34,947 nucleotides of DNA from Streptomyces panaciradicis (GCF_023516615.1 NZ_JAMGBF010000159.1:1-34947); one strand, 5' to 3'. Positions 22,056 through 30,710 are shown, numbered from the stretch's first letter. Numbers and translations are program-made. The notes: generated by a model not told the origin, from the letters alone.

Positions 22056-22739
22056 ATGCGTATTCCGGCGCACTCGGTGTGCACGGCCATCCGGGACGAC
22101 ATCGTCGCGGGTGTCCACGAGCGTGGCGGCCGTCTCACCGAGGAACTCCTCGCCCGTCGCTACGGCGTCTCTCGCGTCCCCGTCCGCGAGGCCCTGCGCA
22201 CCCTGGAGGCCGAGGGCTTCGTGGTGACCCGCAGGCACGCGGGCGCGTGCGTGGCGGAGCCGACCGAGCAGGAGGCCGCCGACCTGCTGGAGATGCGCAT
22301 GCTGCTGGAGCCGCTGGGTGCGTCCCGGGCCGCCCAGCGGCGCACCGAGGCCCACCTCAAAGTCCTGCGCGGCCTGGTCAGACTGGGTCAGGAGCGGGCC
22401 AGGAGGGGCGGCAGCGAGGACCTGCGCTCCCTGGGGAGCTGGTTCCACGAGACGCTCGCCCAGGCCTGCGGCAGCCCCGCCCTGACATCCATGCTGACCC
22501 AGCTGCGCCACAAGATCGCCTGGATGTACATGGTGGACGCGCCGGCCAACCCCGTGGAGTCCTGGGCGGAGCACGGCGCGATCGTCGACGCCGTGGCCCG
22601 GGGCGACGCCGAGCGCGCGCGGGCGATCACGACCCTGCACACCGAGCGCTCGACCGCCGCGCACCGGCTGCGCCACGGCGGCGCGAACGGTGTGAGGAAC
22701 TCGCAACATGCCGTAAACATGTCGAGCCTGCGGCATTAA
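22056..22739 (+). CDS. GntR-family regulator (FadR/FCD subfamily)
   Basis: A 227-residue regulator with an N-terminal winged helix-turn-helix (about residues 5-70): LTEELLARRYGVSRVPVREALRTLEAEGFV is the classic GntR block. The all-helical C-terminal FCD domain follows (LLEMRMLLEPLGASRAA, WFHETLAQACGSPAL, EHGAIVDAVARGDAERA), which binds a small, usually carboxylate, ligand and sometimes a metal. GGAGGT stands five bases before the ATG at 22056. Its target is unknown; it is convergent with ptsH, so the likeliest regulated promoter is its own. Confidence 0.92.
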   Translation: MRIPAHSVCTAIRDDIVAGVHERGGRLTEELLARRYGVSRVPVREALRTLEAEGFVVTRRHAGACVAEPTEQEAADLLEMRMLLEPLGASRAAQRRTEAHLKVLRGLVRLGQERARRGGSEDLRSLGSWFHETLAQACGSPALTSMLTQLRHKIAWMYMVDAPANPVESWAEHGAIVDAVARGDAERARAITTLHTERSTAAHRLRHGGANGVRNSQHAVNMSSLRH

Positions 22740-22771
22740 CACGAACGCCGTATACAAAGAGCAGAGAATTC

Positions 22772-22798
22772 CGGGGGGCTATTTCATGCTGCCCCCCG
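22772..22798. terminator. Hairpin after the GntR gene
   Basis: CGGGGGGC (22772-22779) pairs with GCCCCCCG (22791-22798) over an 11-base loop. GAATTC copies at 22766-22771 and 22803-22808 flank it and could lengthen the stem across small bulges. Confidence 0.7.
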
Positions 22799-22829
22799 TC
22801 GAGAATTCCCGCCCCCGGCACAGGAAATG

Positions 22830-22865
22830 CGAAGGGCCCGCCCGGTAATTCGGACGAGCCCTTCG
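22830..22865 (-). terminator. Hairpin after ptsH
   Basis: CGAAGGGC (22830-22837) pairs with GCCCTTCG (22858-22865), with an inner CCG/CGG pairing in the loop, 12 bases beyond the ptsH stop. Confidence 0.7.
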
Positions 22866-22877
22866 GTGGTGCCGCGA

Positions 22878-23159
22878 TCAGACGGTCTCGGGAAGCTCCT
22901 CGAGCCCCTCGGAGACCAGCTTGGCCAGCCGGTCCAGGGCGGCGTCCGCGCCGTCGGCGTCGGAGGCGAGGACGATCTCCTCGCCGCCCTGGGCGCCCAG
23001 GCCCAGGACCGCCAGCATGGAGGCCGCGTTGACGGGGTTGCCGTCGGCCTTGGCGATCGTCACCGGGATACCTGCGGCCGTGGCGGCCCGGACGAAGATG
23101 GAAGCGGGGCGGGCGTGGAGGCCCTCGGCCCAGCCGACGTTGACGCGGCGCTCAGCCAT
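22878..23159 (-). CDS. ptsH: Phosphocarrier protein HPr of the PTS
   Basis: A 93-residue HPr that passes phosphate from enzyme I to sugar-specific IIA proteins. The active-site loop is GLHARPAS with phosphorylated H15. The region equivalent to the regulatory Ser46 of Firmicutes reads NAASMLAVL (S47), but actinomycetes generally lack the HPr kinase, so its role there is doubtful. The ATG at 23159 has GAAGGG upstream. A DasR-like operator at 23184-23199 links it to the N-acetylglucosamine regulon. No other PTS gene is nearby. Confidence 0.96.
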   Translation of the reverse strand: MAERRVNVGWAEGLHARPASIFVRAATAAGIPVTIAKADGNPVNAASMLAVLGLGAQGGEEIVLASDADGADAALDRLAKLVSEGLEELPETV

Positions 23160-23183
23160 GTGATGCTGCCCTTCGGTGTTCAG

Positions 23184-23199
23184 GGTTGTCTAGACCAGT
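23184..23199. promoter_or_regulatory. DasR-responsive element (dre) upstream of ptsH
   Basis: GGTTGTCTAGACCAGT matches the dre consensus ACTGGTCTAGACCAGT at 13 of 16 positions, including all twelve of the right-hand bases. It contains the palindrome GTCTAGAC (23188-23195). DasR is the GntR-type repressor of PTS and chitin/GlcNAc genes in Streptomyces, released by glucosamine-6-phosphate. Confidence 0.85.
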
Positions 23200-23219
23200 T
23201 TCCCACACGTGAAGTGTCT

Positions 23220-23247
23220 CCGGAGCGGTCCTCACGTTCCGCTCCGG
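23220..23247. other. Strong hairpin in the ptsH/patA divergent gap
   Basis: CCGGAGCGG (23220-23228) and CCGCTCCGG (23239-23247) form a perfect 9-bp inverted repeat over a 10-base loop, lying between the two divergent promoters. It could insulate the two transcription units or bind a regulator. Confidence 0.55.
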
Positions 23248-23349
23248 GGTGGGTGGTCGGGCCGCGGCCTCGGCCCGACGCACGTCCTCCTCGGTTCTGA
23301 CACAGACTGCCTCGCGCCGCTGTCGGACGCGAGCCGTACTCTGGGGCCC

Positions 23350-26178
23350 ATGCAGACCACGCCGGACCGGCACGAGTACCCCGCCCACTGGGAGGCCGAC
23401 GTGGTGCTGCGCGACGGCGGCACCGCGCGCATCCGCCCCATCACCGTCGATGACGCAGATCGCCTGGTCAGCTTCTATGAGCAGGTCTCGGACGAGTCGA
23501 AGTACTATCGCTTCTTCGCGCCCTACCCTCGCCTGTCCGCCAAGGACGTCCACCGCTTCACGCACCACGACTTTGTGGACCGGGTGGGACTCGCGGCCAC
23601 GGTCGGCGGCGAGTTCATCGCCACCGTACGCTACGACCGCATCGGCGCCGACGGAACGCCCGCGTCCGCGCCCGCCGACGAGGCCGAGGTCGCCTTCCTC
23701 GTCCAGGACGCCCATCAGGGGCGCGGTGTGGCCTCCGCCCTCCTGGAACACATCGCCGCCGTCGCCCGCGAGCGGGGCATCCGCCGCTTCGCCGCCGAGG
23801 TGCTGCCCGCCAACACCAAGATGATCAAGGTGTTCACGGACGCCGGGTACACCCAGAAGCGCCACTTCGAGGACGGCGTCGTCCGCCTGGAGTTCGACCT
23901 CGAACCCACCGACCGCTCCGTCGCCGTGCAACGCGCGCGTGAGCAGCGCGCCGAGGGCCGTTCCGTACGGCGCCTGCTGGCACCCGGCTCCGTCGCCGTC
24001 GTCGGCACCGGCCGCGCGCCCGGGGGAGTGGGGCGCAGCCTTCTCGACAACATCCGGGACGCCGGTTACGCCGGGCGCCTCCACGCCGTCAACGCCGCCT
24101 TCCCCGAGGACCTCAAGGACCTCGACGGCGTCCCCGCCCACCGCTCGGTGCGCGACATCGACGGCCCCGTCGACCTCGCCGTGGTCGCCGTGCCCGCCGA
24201 GCACGTCCCCCAGGTCGTCACCGAGTGCGGCGAACACGGCGTGCAGGGGCTCGTCGTGATCTCCGCCGGGTACGCCGAGAGCGGCCCCGAGGGACGCGAG
24301 CGCCAGCGCGAACTCGTCCGGCACGCACGCACGTACGGCATGCGGCTCATCGGCCCGAACGCCTTCGGCGTCATCAACACCTCCGAGCGGGTACGGCTCA
24401 ACGCCTCCCTCGCCCCCCAGATGCCCCGCCCCGGCCGCATCGGCCTGTTCGCCCAGTCCGGCGCCATCGGCATCGCCCTGCTGTCCCGGCTGCACCGGCG
24501 CGGCGGCGGCGTCACCGGCGTCACCGGCGTGTCCACCTTCGTCTCCTCCGGCAACCGCGCCGACGTCTCCGGCAACGACCTCATCCAGTACTGGTACGAC
24601 GACCCGGACACCGACGTCGTCCTCATGTACCTGGAGTCCATCGGCAACCCCCGCAAGTTCACCCGCCTCGCGCGGCGCACGGCGGCCGCCAAACCGCTGG
24701 TCGTCGTCCAGGGCGCCGGTTCCGCGCCGCAGGGCCACGCCGTACGCGCCACCCGGCTGCCGCACGCCACGGTCTCCGCGCTGCTCAGGCAGGCCGGCGT
24801 CATCCGCGTCGACACCATCACCGAACTCGTCGACGCGGGACTGCTGCTCGCCCGCCAGCCGCTGCCCGCCGGACCGCGGGTGGCGATCCTCGGCAACTCC
24901 GAGTCGCTCGGCCTGCTCACCTACGACGCCTGCCTCGCCGAGGGCCTCAGGCCCCAGCGGCCCCTGGACCTGACCACCGAGGCCTCCGCCGCGGACTTCC
25001 ACACGGCGCTGCTGCACGCGCTGGAGGACGACTCCTGCGACGCGGTCGTGGTGACGGCGATCCCGGCCATCGGGGAGGCCTCCCCGGGCGACGCGGAACT
25101 GGCCGAAGCACTGCGCTCGGCCGCCCAGGCCGTCCCCGGCAAGCCCGTGCTCGTGGTCCACGTGGAGCTCGGCGGACTCGCCCAAGCCCTGTCCGCCGCG
25201 ACGAGCACCGCACCCCAGACCGGTTCGAGCACCCCCTCCGGCGCCCGGCTGCGCCCCTCCCAGATGCTGCCCCCCACCACCCAGCCGGCCCCCGCCGCCG
25301 GCGCTCCGGCGGAATCCCGCCTCATCCCCGCCTACCCCGCCGCCGAGCGGGCCGTACGCGCCCTGGCCGAAGCCGTGCACTACGCCCAGTGGCGGCGCGA
25401 GGCCACCGAGCCCGGCAGGGTGCCCGAGTACGACGACATCGACGAGAAGGGCGCCGCCGAGCAGATCGACGCCCTGCTCGCGCGCGGGCAGGGCCTCACC
25501 CTCGGCACCGGGGAGACGCACCAGCTCCTCGGCCGGTACGGCATCGACGTACGCAGGGCCGTGCCCGCCTTCACCCCGGACGACGCCGTCCGGGCCGCCG
25601 ACGGCATCGGGTACCCCGTCGCCCTCAAGGCCACCGCCCCGCACCTGCGCCACCGGGCCGACCTGGGCGGCGTCCGCCTCGACCTCGCGGACGAGGAGCA
25701 ACTGCGGCGGGCGTACGCCGAGTTGACGGAGCTGTTCGGCGAGCCCGAGGAGCTGCGCCCGGTGGTGCAGGCGATGGCGCCCCGCGGTGTGGACACCGTC
25801 GTACGGGCCGTCATCGACCCGGCGGCCGGGGCCGTCGTCTCGTTCGGCCTGGCCGGACCCGCCTCCCAGCTGCTCGGCGACATGGCGCACCGGCTGGTCC
25901 CGGTCACCGACCGGGAGGCCGCCTCCCTGGTCCGGTCGATCCGGACGGCGCCCCTGCTGTTCGGCTGGCGCGGATCCACCCCCGTCGACACGCCTGCGCT
26001 GGAGGAACTGCTGCTGCGGCTGTCCCGGCTGGTCGACGACCACCCCGAGGTCGTCGCGGTCACCCTGGAGCCCGTCGTCGTCGCCCCCCACGGCCTGAGC
26101 GTTCTCGGCGCCTCCGTCCGCCTGGCGCCCCCGCCCGCCCGCGACGACCTCGGCCCGCGCACGCTCCCCGTCTACTGA
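23350..26178 (+). CDS. patA: Protein lysine acetyltransferase: GNAT domain fused to acyl-CoA synthetase (NDP-forming)-like domain
   Basis: A 942-residue fusion. Residues 18-185 are a GNAT acetyltransferase with the acetyl-CoA loop VQDAHQGRGVASALL and a candidate general base E113 in EAEVAFLV. Residues about 205-660 match the CoA-binding and ligase parts of NDP-forming acyl-CoA synthetases (VAVVGTGRAPGGVGRSLLDN, FVSSGNRADVSGND), and after a Pro/Ala/Ser-rich linker the C-terminus is an ATP-grasp domain (YPVALKATAPHLRHRADLGG). This order, GNAT first, is that of S. lividans PatA, which acetylates acyl-CoA synthetases and so controls acyl-CoA metabolism. The ATG at 23350 has no ribosome site, but TACTCT lies seven bases upstream, suggesting a leaderless transcript. 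Confidence 0.9.
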   Translation: MQTTPDRHEYPAHWEADVVLRDGGTARIRPITVDDADRLVSFYEQVSDESKYYRFFAPYPRLSAKDVHRFTHHDFVDRVGLAATVGGEFIATVRYDRIGADGTPASAPADEAEVAFLVQDAHQGRGVASALLEHIAAVARERGIRRFAAEVLPANTKMIKVFTDAGYTQKRHFEDGVVRLEFDLEPTDRSVAVQRAREQRAEGRSVRRLLAPGSVAVVGTGRAPGGVGRSLLDNIRDAGYAGRLHAVNAAFPEDLKDLDGVPAHRSVRDIDGPVDLAVVAVPAEHVPQVVTECGEHGVQGLVVISAGYAESGPEGRERQRELVRHARTYGMRLIGPNAFGVINTSERVRLNASLAPQMPRPGRIGLFAQSGAIGIALLSRLHRRGGGVTGVTGVSTFVSSGNRADVSGNDLIQYWYDDPDTDVVLMYLESIGNPRKFTRLARRTAAAKPLVVVQGAGSAPQGHAVRATRLPHATVSALLRQAGVIRVDTITELVDAGLLLARQPLPAGPRVAILGNSESLGLLTYDACLAEGLRPQRPLDLTTEASAADFHTALLHALEDDSCDAVVVTAIPAIGEASPGDAELAEALRSAAQAVPGKPVLVVHVELGGLAQALSAATSTAPQTGSSTPSGARLRPSQMLPPTTQPAPAAGAPAESRLIPAYPAAERAVRALAEAVHYAQWRREATEPGRVPEYDDIDEKGAAEQIDALLARGQGLTLGTGETHQLLGRYGIDVRRAVPAFTPDDAVRAADGIGYPVALKATAPHLRHRADLGGVRLDLADEEQLRRAYAELTELFGEPEELRPVVQAMAPRGVDTVVRAVIDPAAGAVVSFGLAGPASQLLGDMAHRLVPVTDREAASLVRSIRTAPLLFGWRGSTPVDTPALEELLLRLSRLVDDHPEVVAVTLEPVVVAPHGLSVLGASVRLAPPPARDDLGPRTLPVY

Positions 26179-26241
26179 GAGGTCCACCCGGACGGCCTGA
26201 GCGGTGCCTCGCAGCCGACGCGCCACCGTAGGATGGACGTC

Positions 26242-26829
26242 ATGGCCAAGACCAGTACGACGACCCAGGGGCTGCGAGCGGCGATCGAGCGCAGCGGCTA
26301 CTACCCGGCCCTCGTGGCCGAGGCGGTGGAGGCCGCCGTGGGCGGCGAGCCCATCCGGTCGTACCTGGTCCACCAGGAGACGACGTTCGACCAGAACGAG
26401 GTGCGCCGGCACGTCACCGTGCTCGTCCTCACCGGCAACCGCTTCATCGTCAGCCACACCGACGAGCAGGCCGCCGACAGCACCTCCCCGACGCCGTACG
26501 CGACGACCTCCACCGAGTCCGTGAAGCTCGGCCGGATCTCCTCCGTCGTGGTCAGCCGGGTGGTCGCCAACCCGGAGCAGTACACGCCGGGCACCCTGCC
26601 CCGCGAGGTCGTCCTCACCATCGGCTGGGGCGCCGTCTCCCGTATCGACCTCGAACCGGCCGCCTGCGGCGACCCCAACTGCGAGGCCGACCACGGCTAC
26701 ACGGGCAACTCCACGGCCGACGACCTCAGCCTGCGCGTCAGCGAGGCCGGCGACGGCCCGGAGACGGTGCGCCAGGCGCTGGTCTTCGCCCAGTCGCTCT
26801 CCGAGGCGACCGCGGACACCGCCGCCTGA
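26242..26829 (+). CDS. DUF5998 family protein
   Basis: A 195-residue soluble protein of a conserved actinobacterial family (DUF5998, by memory) with no known function. It is rich in beta-strand-like segments (RRHVTVLVLTGNRFIVSHTDE, REVVLTIGWGAVSRIDLEPA) and contains CGDPNCEADHGY near the C-terminus, where two Cys, His and acidic residues could bind a metal. TAGGAT lies seven bases before the chosen ATG at 26242; an ATG three codons earlier has no room for a ribosome site. Its stop overlaps the next gene by one base (TGATG), so the two are co-translated, hinting at a shared job with the phosphodiesterase. Confidence 0.85.
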   Translation: MAKTSTTTQGLRAAIERSGYYPALVAEAVEAAVGGEPIRSYLVHQETTFDQNEVRRHVTVLVLTGNRFIVSHTDEQAADSTSPTPYATTSTESVKLGRISSVVVSRVVANPEQYTPGTLPREVVLTIGWGAVSRIDLEPAACGDPNCEADHGYTGNSTADDLSLRVSEAGDGPETVRQALVFAQSLSEATADTAA

Positions 26830-28022
26830 TGGTCCACGCCGCTCCTTGGGACGCCCATCCAGAACCCCTCTCCGTCGCGTCCGCGCCCCTGCCTGAGTAC
26901 GGCAGCGGCTCCCTCGCCGACCTGCTGCCCACCCTGGCCGCCGGCATGGGCGTACCGGACACGACGGCCGCGATCACCGAGCTCGCCCCCGCCGACCGCA
27001 ACTGCGTGTTCCTGGTCGACGGCCTGGGCTGGGAGCAGCTGAAGGCGCACCCGGACGAGGCGCCCTTCATGACCTCGCTGCTCGGCAGCTCGCGCGGCGG
27101 CACCGGCCGCCCCCTGACCACCGGCTACCCGGCGACCACCGCGACCTCCCTCGCGTCCGTCGGCACCGGCCTGCCCCCGGGCGCGCACGGCCTGCCCGGC
27201 TACACCGCGCGCAACCCCGAGACCGGCGAGCTGATGAACCAGCTGCGCTGGCAGCCGTGGACGCCGCCGCAGGCCTGGCAGCCGTACCCGACGATCTTCC
27301 AGCTCGCCCACCGGGCGGGCGTGCACGCTGCCCAGGTGTCCTCCCCGACCTTCGAGAACACCCCGCTGACCAAGGTCGCGCTCAGCGGCGGCACCTTCCA
27401 CGGGCGGCTGTCCGGCGAGGACCGCATGGACCTCGCCGCCGAGCAGCTCGCCGCCGGCGACCGCTCCCTGGTCTACACGTACTACGCCGAACTCGACGGC
27501 GCGGGCCACCGCTACGGCGTCGACTCCGACACCTGGCGCGGCCAGCTCATGCACGTCGACCGGCTCGTGCAGCGGCTCGCCGAGCAACTCCCGCCGCGCA
27601 CCGCGCTGTACGTCACCGCCGACCACGGCATGATCGATGTGCCCTTCGACGAGGAGCACCGCATCGACTTCGACGAGGACTGGGAACTGCGCGCCGGAGT
27701 CGCCCTGTTGGGCGGCGAGGGCCGGGCCCGTCACGTCTACGCCGTCCACGGCGCCGAGAACGACGTGGCCACGTGCTGGCGCGAGGTGCTCGGCGAGCAG
27801 TTCTGGGTGGCCTCGCGGGAGGAGGCGATCGCGGCGGGCTGGTTCGGCCCGTACATCGACGACCGCGTCCGCGCCCGCATCGGCGACGTCGTGGCGGCCG
27901 CCCGCGACGACGTCCTGATCATCGCCTCCGAGCGGGAGCCGAAGGAGTCCGCGATGGTCGGCAACCACGGCTCGATGACCCCTGCCGAACAGCTGATCCC
28001 CCTGCTCGAAGTACGCTCCTGA
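26829..28022 (+). CDS. Alkaline phosphatase superfamily nucleotide pyrophosphatase/phosphodiesterase
   Basis: A 397-residue enzyme of the type I phosphodiesterase/nucleotide pyrophosphatase group. Metal and catalytic motifs occur in order: D64 in FLVDGLG, the Thr nucleophile in GYPATTATS (T103 or T104), the ELDGAGHRYG block, TADHGM and NHGSM near the C-terminus. It should hydrolyse phosphodiesters or nucleotides using two zinc ions. No signal peptide is seen, so it would be cytoplasmic. It is translationally coupled to the DUF5998 gene and 43 bases ahead of thymidine kinase, suggesting a small nucleotide-related operon. Confidence 0.88.
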   Translation: MVHAAPWDAHPEPLSVASAPLPEYGSGSLADLLPTLAAGMGVPDTTAAITELAPADRNCVFLVDGLGWEQLKAHPDEAPFMTSLLGSSRGGTGRPLTTGYPATTATSLASVGTGLPPGAHGLPGYTARNPETGELMNQLRWQPWTPPQAWQPYPTIFQLAHRAGVHAAQVSSPTFENTPLTKVALSGGTFHGRLSGEDRMDLAAEQLAAGDRSLVYTYYAELDGAGHRYGVDSDTWRGQLMHVDRLVQRLAEQLPPRTALYVTADHGMIDVPFDEEHRIDFDEDWELRAGVALLGGEGRARHVYAVHGAENDVATCWREVLGEQFWVASREEAIAAGWFGPYIDDRVRARIGDVVAAARDDVLIIASEREPKESAMVGNHGSMTPAEQLIPLLEVRS

Positions 28023-28065
28023 AGCCGTCCTCCGCTCCTCTCCGCCGAAAGGTGCTCAACCCTCC

Positions 28066-28713
28066 ATGCCCGAGCTGGTGTTCTTCTCCGGAACGATGGA
28101 CTGCGGGAAGTCGACTCTGGCTCTGCAGATCGAGCACAACCGCTCCGCGCGCGGCCTGGCCGGGATGATCTTCACGCGGGACGACCGCGCGGGCGAGGGC
28201 AAGCTCTCCTCACGCCTGGGCCTGGTGACGGACGCGGTGGAGGTCGAGGACGGGCAGGACCTGTACGCCTACCTCGTCGACCACCTCTCGCAGGGCGGCC
28301 GCGCGGACTACGTCATCGCCGACGAGGCGCAGTTCCTCGCCCCGGAGCAGATCGACCAGCTCGCCCGCGTCGTCGACGACCTGGGCCTGGACGTCTACGC
28401 CTTCGGCATCACGACCGACTTCCGCTCCAAGCTCTTCCCCGGCTCCCAGCGCCTGGTCGAACTCGCAGACCGCGTGGAGGTGTTGCAGGTCGAGGCGCTG
28501 TGCTGGTGCGGCGCCCGCGCCACCCACAACGCCCGCACGATAGGCGGCGAGATGGTCGTCGAGGGCGCCCAGGTGGTCGTCGGCGACGTCAACCAGGCCG
28601 ATGCCGTCGGCTACGAGGTCCTGTGCCGCCGCCACCACCGCCGCCGCATGACGGCGGCCACGGCACGCGCGGCGGCGCTGTCCCCGGACGTGCTGCCGGT
28701 CCCCCCGGCCTGA
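28066..28713 (+). CDS. tdk: Thymidine kinase
   Basis: A 215-residue type II thymidine kinase that phosphorylates deoxythymidine for salvage. The P-loop is SGTMDCGKST (8-17), the Asp-Glu motif is IADEAQF with catalytic E87, and the lasso zinc site uses C146 and C148 (CWCGARA) with C187 and H190 (CRRH). The first Cys pair is one residue closer than the usual CxxC. A basic C-terminal tail follows (HHRRRMTAATARAAA). It lies downstream of the phosphodiesterase on the same strand and converges with the VOC gene after a gap of only 16 bases. Confidence 0.93.
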   Translation: MPELVFFSGTMDCGKSTLALQIEHNRSARGLAGMIFTRDDRAGEGKLSSRLGLVTDAVEVEDGQDLYAYLVDHLSQGGRADYVIADEAQFLAPEQIDQLARVVDDLGLDVYAFGITTDFRSKLFPGSQRLVELADRVEVLQVEALCWCGARATHNARTIGGEMVVEGAQVVVGDVNQADAVGYEVLCRRHHRRRMTAATARAAALSPDVLPVPPA

Positions 28714-28729
28714 CGGGGCCGCCAGTGGT

Positions 28730-29533
28730 TCAGCGCGGGCCCTGGATCAGGGAGAACAGCGCACCCTCCGGGTCCGCCACCGTCGCCACCCGGCCGTGGA
28801 CGCTGTCCCCGGGCGGCTCGAGGACGTGCCCGCCGAGTGCGGTCACCCGGGCCGCCGCCTCGTCCGCGTCGGCCACCTCGAAGTACGTCATCCAGTGCGG
28901 ACCCCGGTCCCGGGGGAGGGCGTTGCCGACGCCGTGCAGGCCGGCCACCGGGCGGCCGTCGATGTGCAGGGTGACGTAGTCGAAGTCCGCGGAGACGACC
29001 GGTACCTCCTCGTAGCCGAAGACCGTCTCGTAGAACTTGGCCACGCCGGCCGTCTCGTAGGTGACCAGTTCGTTCCACGCGGGGGTGCCGGGCACGCCGG
29101 TGAGTGCCGTGCCGCCGTGGGCGGCGCCCTGCCAGATCCCGAAGACCGCGCCGGAGGGGTCGGAGCCGATCGCCAGCCGGCCCGCCTCGGCCGCGTCCAG
29201 CGGGCCCACCCCGACCGTGCCGCCGCACGACCGCACCGTCTCCGCGGTCAGGTCCACGTCGTCCGAGGCGAGATACGGCGTCCAGGCGATGGGGAGGTGC
29301 CGGTCGGCGGGCAGCTGGCCCATGCCGGCGACCTCGTAACCGTCCAGCAGGGCCCGCACGTAGGGACCGAGCTGGTGCGGGCCCGGTTCGAACTCCCAGC
29401 CGAACAGCGCCCCGTAGAACTCCTCGGTCGCCGTCAGCCCGTGCACCATCAGACTCACCCAGCAGGGCGTACCCGGTCTGTGCCCGGCCCGCGTCCCGTC
29501 GTTCGGACCGGCCGACTCCCGTGCCTCCGTCAT
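28730..29533 (-). CDS. VOC (glyoxalase/bleomycin-resistance-like) family protein
   Basis: A 267-residue protein of two tandem VOC domains: domain one near residues 22-135 (CWVSLMVHGLTATEEFYGALFGWEF split at the start) and domain two near 150-265 (ELVTYETAGVAKFYETVFGYE, ending DPEGALFSLIQGP). The pattern is that of the Streptomyces CFP32-like hydrolase/lyase group. Metal ligands are not obvious, so catalytic activity is uncertain. The start is the ATG at 29533 with GAGGAGAGAG upstream; the frame stays open to 29644 but the added 37 residues look unconserved. The 296-bp gap on its left strand to the sulfurtransferase holds both promoters and no gene. Confidence 0.85.
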   Translation of the reverse strand: MTEARESAGPNDGTRAGHRPGTPCWVSLMVHGLTATEEFYGALFGWEFEPGPHQLGPYVRALLDGYEVAGMGQLPADRHLPIAWTPYLASDDVDLTAETVRSCGGTVGVGPLDAAEAGRLAIGSDPSGAVFGIWQGAAHGGTALTGVPGTPAWNELVTYETAGVAKFYETVFGYEEVPVVSADFDYVTLHIDGRPVAGLHGVGNALPRDRGPHWMTYFEVADADEAAARVTALGGHVLEPPGDSVHGRVATVADPEGALFSLIQGPR

Positions 29534-29829
29534 CGTCTCTCTCTCCTCGACCCCTCGCGGTGGCCGTGTCGCGTCCGCTTCCCGGATCCCCGTGCCGATG
29601 CTCGCACCACCCGCGGTGCCGCGCGCCGCGGGCGCGCTCGCCACGCCGGGCCCCGTGTCCGGAGCATGCCGGGTGTACGGCTTCCCGCCAGTTCGCGCGC
29701 TGTGCCGACCGATGTCGATCCGCTGTACAGCATGTGCCCGAACCCGTACGCCTCGTGATCGGGCCTGCCCGGCGGAGCAGAGTAGCCGGACATGGACGAC
29801 GCGGCCACCCCGTGCGCGAGGATGGGGCC

Positions 29830-30669
29830 ATGAACGCCATCATCTCCGCCTCCGAACTCGCGAGCGATCTCAAGGGCGACCACCCGCCGGTCCTGCTCGA
29901 CGTCCGCTGGCAGCTCAGCCTCGCCCAGGCGCCCTTCGACGGCCGGGCCGAGTACGCGGCCGGCCACATTCCCGGTGCCGTGTACGTCGACCTGGACGCG
30001 GAACTGGCCGCCGCGCCCGACGAGCGCGGCCGGCACCCGCTGCCCGACCTCGACGTCTTCGGCGCCGCCATGCGCCGGGCCGGTGTCTCGGCGGGGACGC
30101 CGGTGGTCGTGTACGACGGCGGACTCGGCTGGGCGGCGGCTCGCGCGTGGTGGTTGCTGCGCTGGACGGGTCACCCGGACGTGCGGGTCCTCGACGGCGG
30201 GTTGCCGACGTGGGAGGGCGAACTGCAGACGACCACACCGGCGCCCGCGGAAGGCGACTTCGAGCCGGTGCCGGGTGAGGCGGGGCTGCTGGACGCCGAC
30301 GGCGCGGCGGCGCTGGCGCGTTCAGGGGTGCTGTTCGACGCGCGGGCGGGGGAGCGGTACCGGGGCGAGGTGGAGCCGATCGACCGGATCGGCGGGCACA
30401 TCCCGGGGGCGGTGTCGGCGCCGACGAACGACAACGTCGGTACGGACGGCCGCTTCCTGCCCGCCGAGCAGCTGGCGGAGCGGTTCAAGTCCCTCGGCGC
30501 GGGCGGGGGTTCGGACGTCGGCGTGTACTGCGGCTCGGGTGTCTCGGCGGCGCACGAGGTACTGGCCCTGGCGGTGGCGGGGATTCCGGCGGCGCTGTAC
30601 GTCGGTTCCTGGTCGGAGTGGTCGTCGGATCCGAACCGGCCGGTGGCCGTGGGGCCCGACCCCCGGTAG
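29830..30669 (+). CDS. Thiosulfate/3-mercaptopyruvate sulfurtransferase (rhodanese family)
   Basis: A 279-residue protein of two rhodanese domains. The first (AEYAAGHIPGAVYVDLD) lacks a catalytic cysteine; the second carries C234 in the loop CGSGVSA, which resembles 3-mercaptopyruvate sulfurtransferases (CGSGVT) more than thiosulfate rhodanese (CRKGVT). It transfers sulfane sulfur to cyanide or thiols and may assist sulfur trafficking. The start is ATG 29830, six bases after GAGGAT. A strong terminator follows at 30679-30710. Confidence 0.92.
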   Translation: MNAIISASELASDLKGDHPPVLLDVRWQLSLAQAPFDGRAEYAAGHIPGAVYVDLDAELAAAPDERGRHPLPDLDVFGAAMRRAGVSAGTPVVVYDGGLGWAAARAWWLLRWTGHPDVRVLDGGLPTWEGELQTTTPAPAEGDFEPVPGEAGLLDADGAAALARSGVLFDARAGERYRGEVEPIDRIGGHIPGAVSAPTNDNVGTDGRFLPAEQLAERFKSLGAGGGSDVGVYCGSGVSAAHEVLALAVAGIPAALYVGSWSEWSSDPNRPVAVGPDPR

Positions 30670-30678
30670 GGCGCGCGA

Positions 30679-30710
30679 AGAGGCCCGCACCGTCGCCGGT
30701 GCGGGCCTCT
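30679..30710. terminator. Terminator between sulfurtransferase and sepH
   Basis: A 13-bp perfect stem (30679-30691 with 30698-30710) around GTCGCC, lying ten bases past the sulfurtransferase stop and 40 from the sepH stop. It can act in both directions. Confidence 0.85.

Noticed and set aside
23152..26694. Very long antisense open frame (1180 codons) opposite patA and DUF5998
   Set aside because: It is a GC-bias shadow: low-complexity Gly/Arg/Val/Asp-rich translation, no domain, and it lies opposite well-supported genes.
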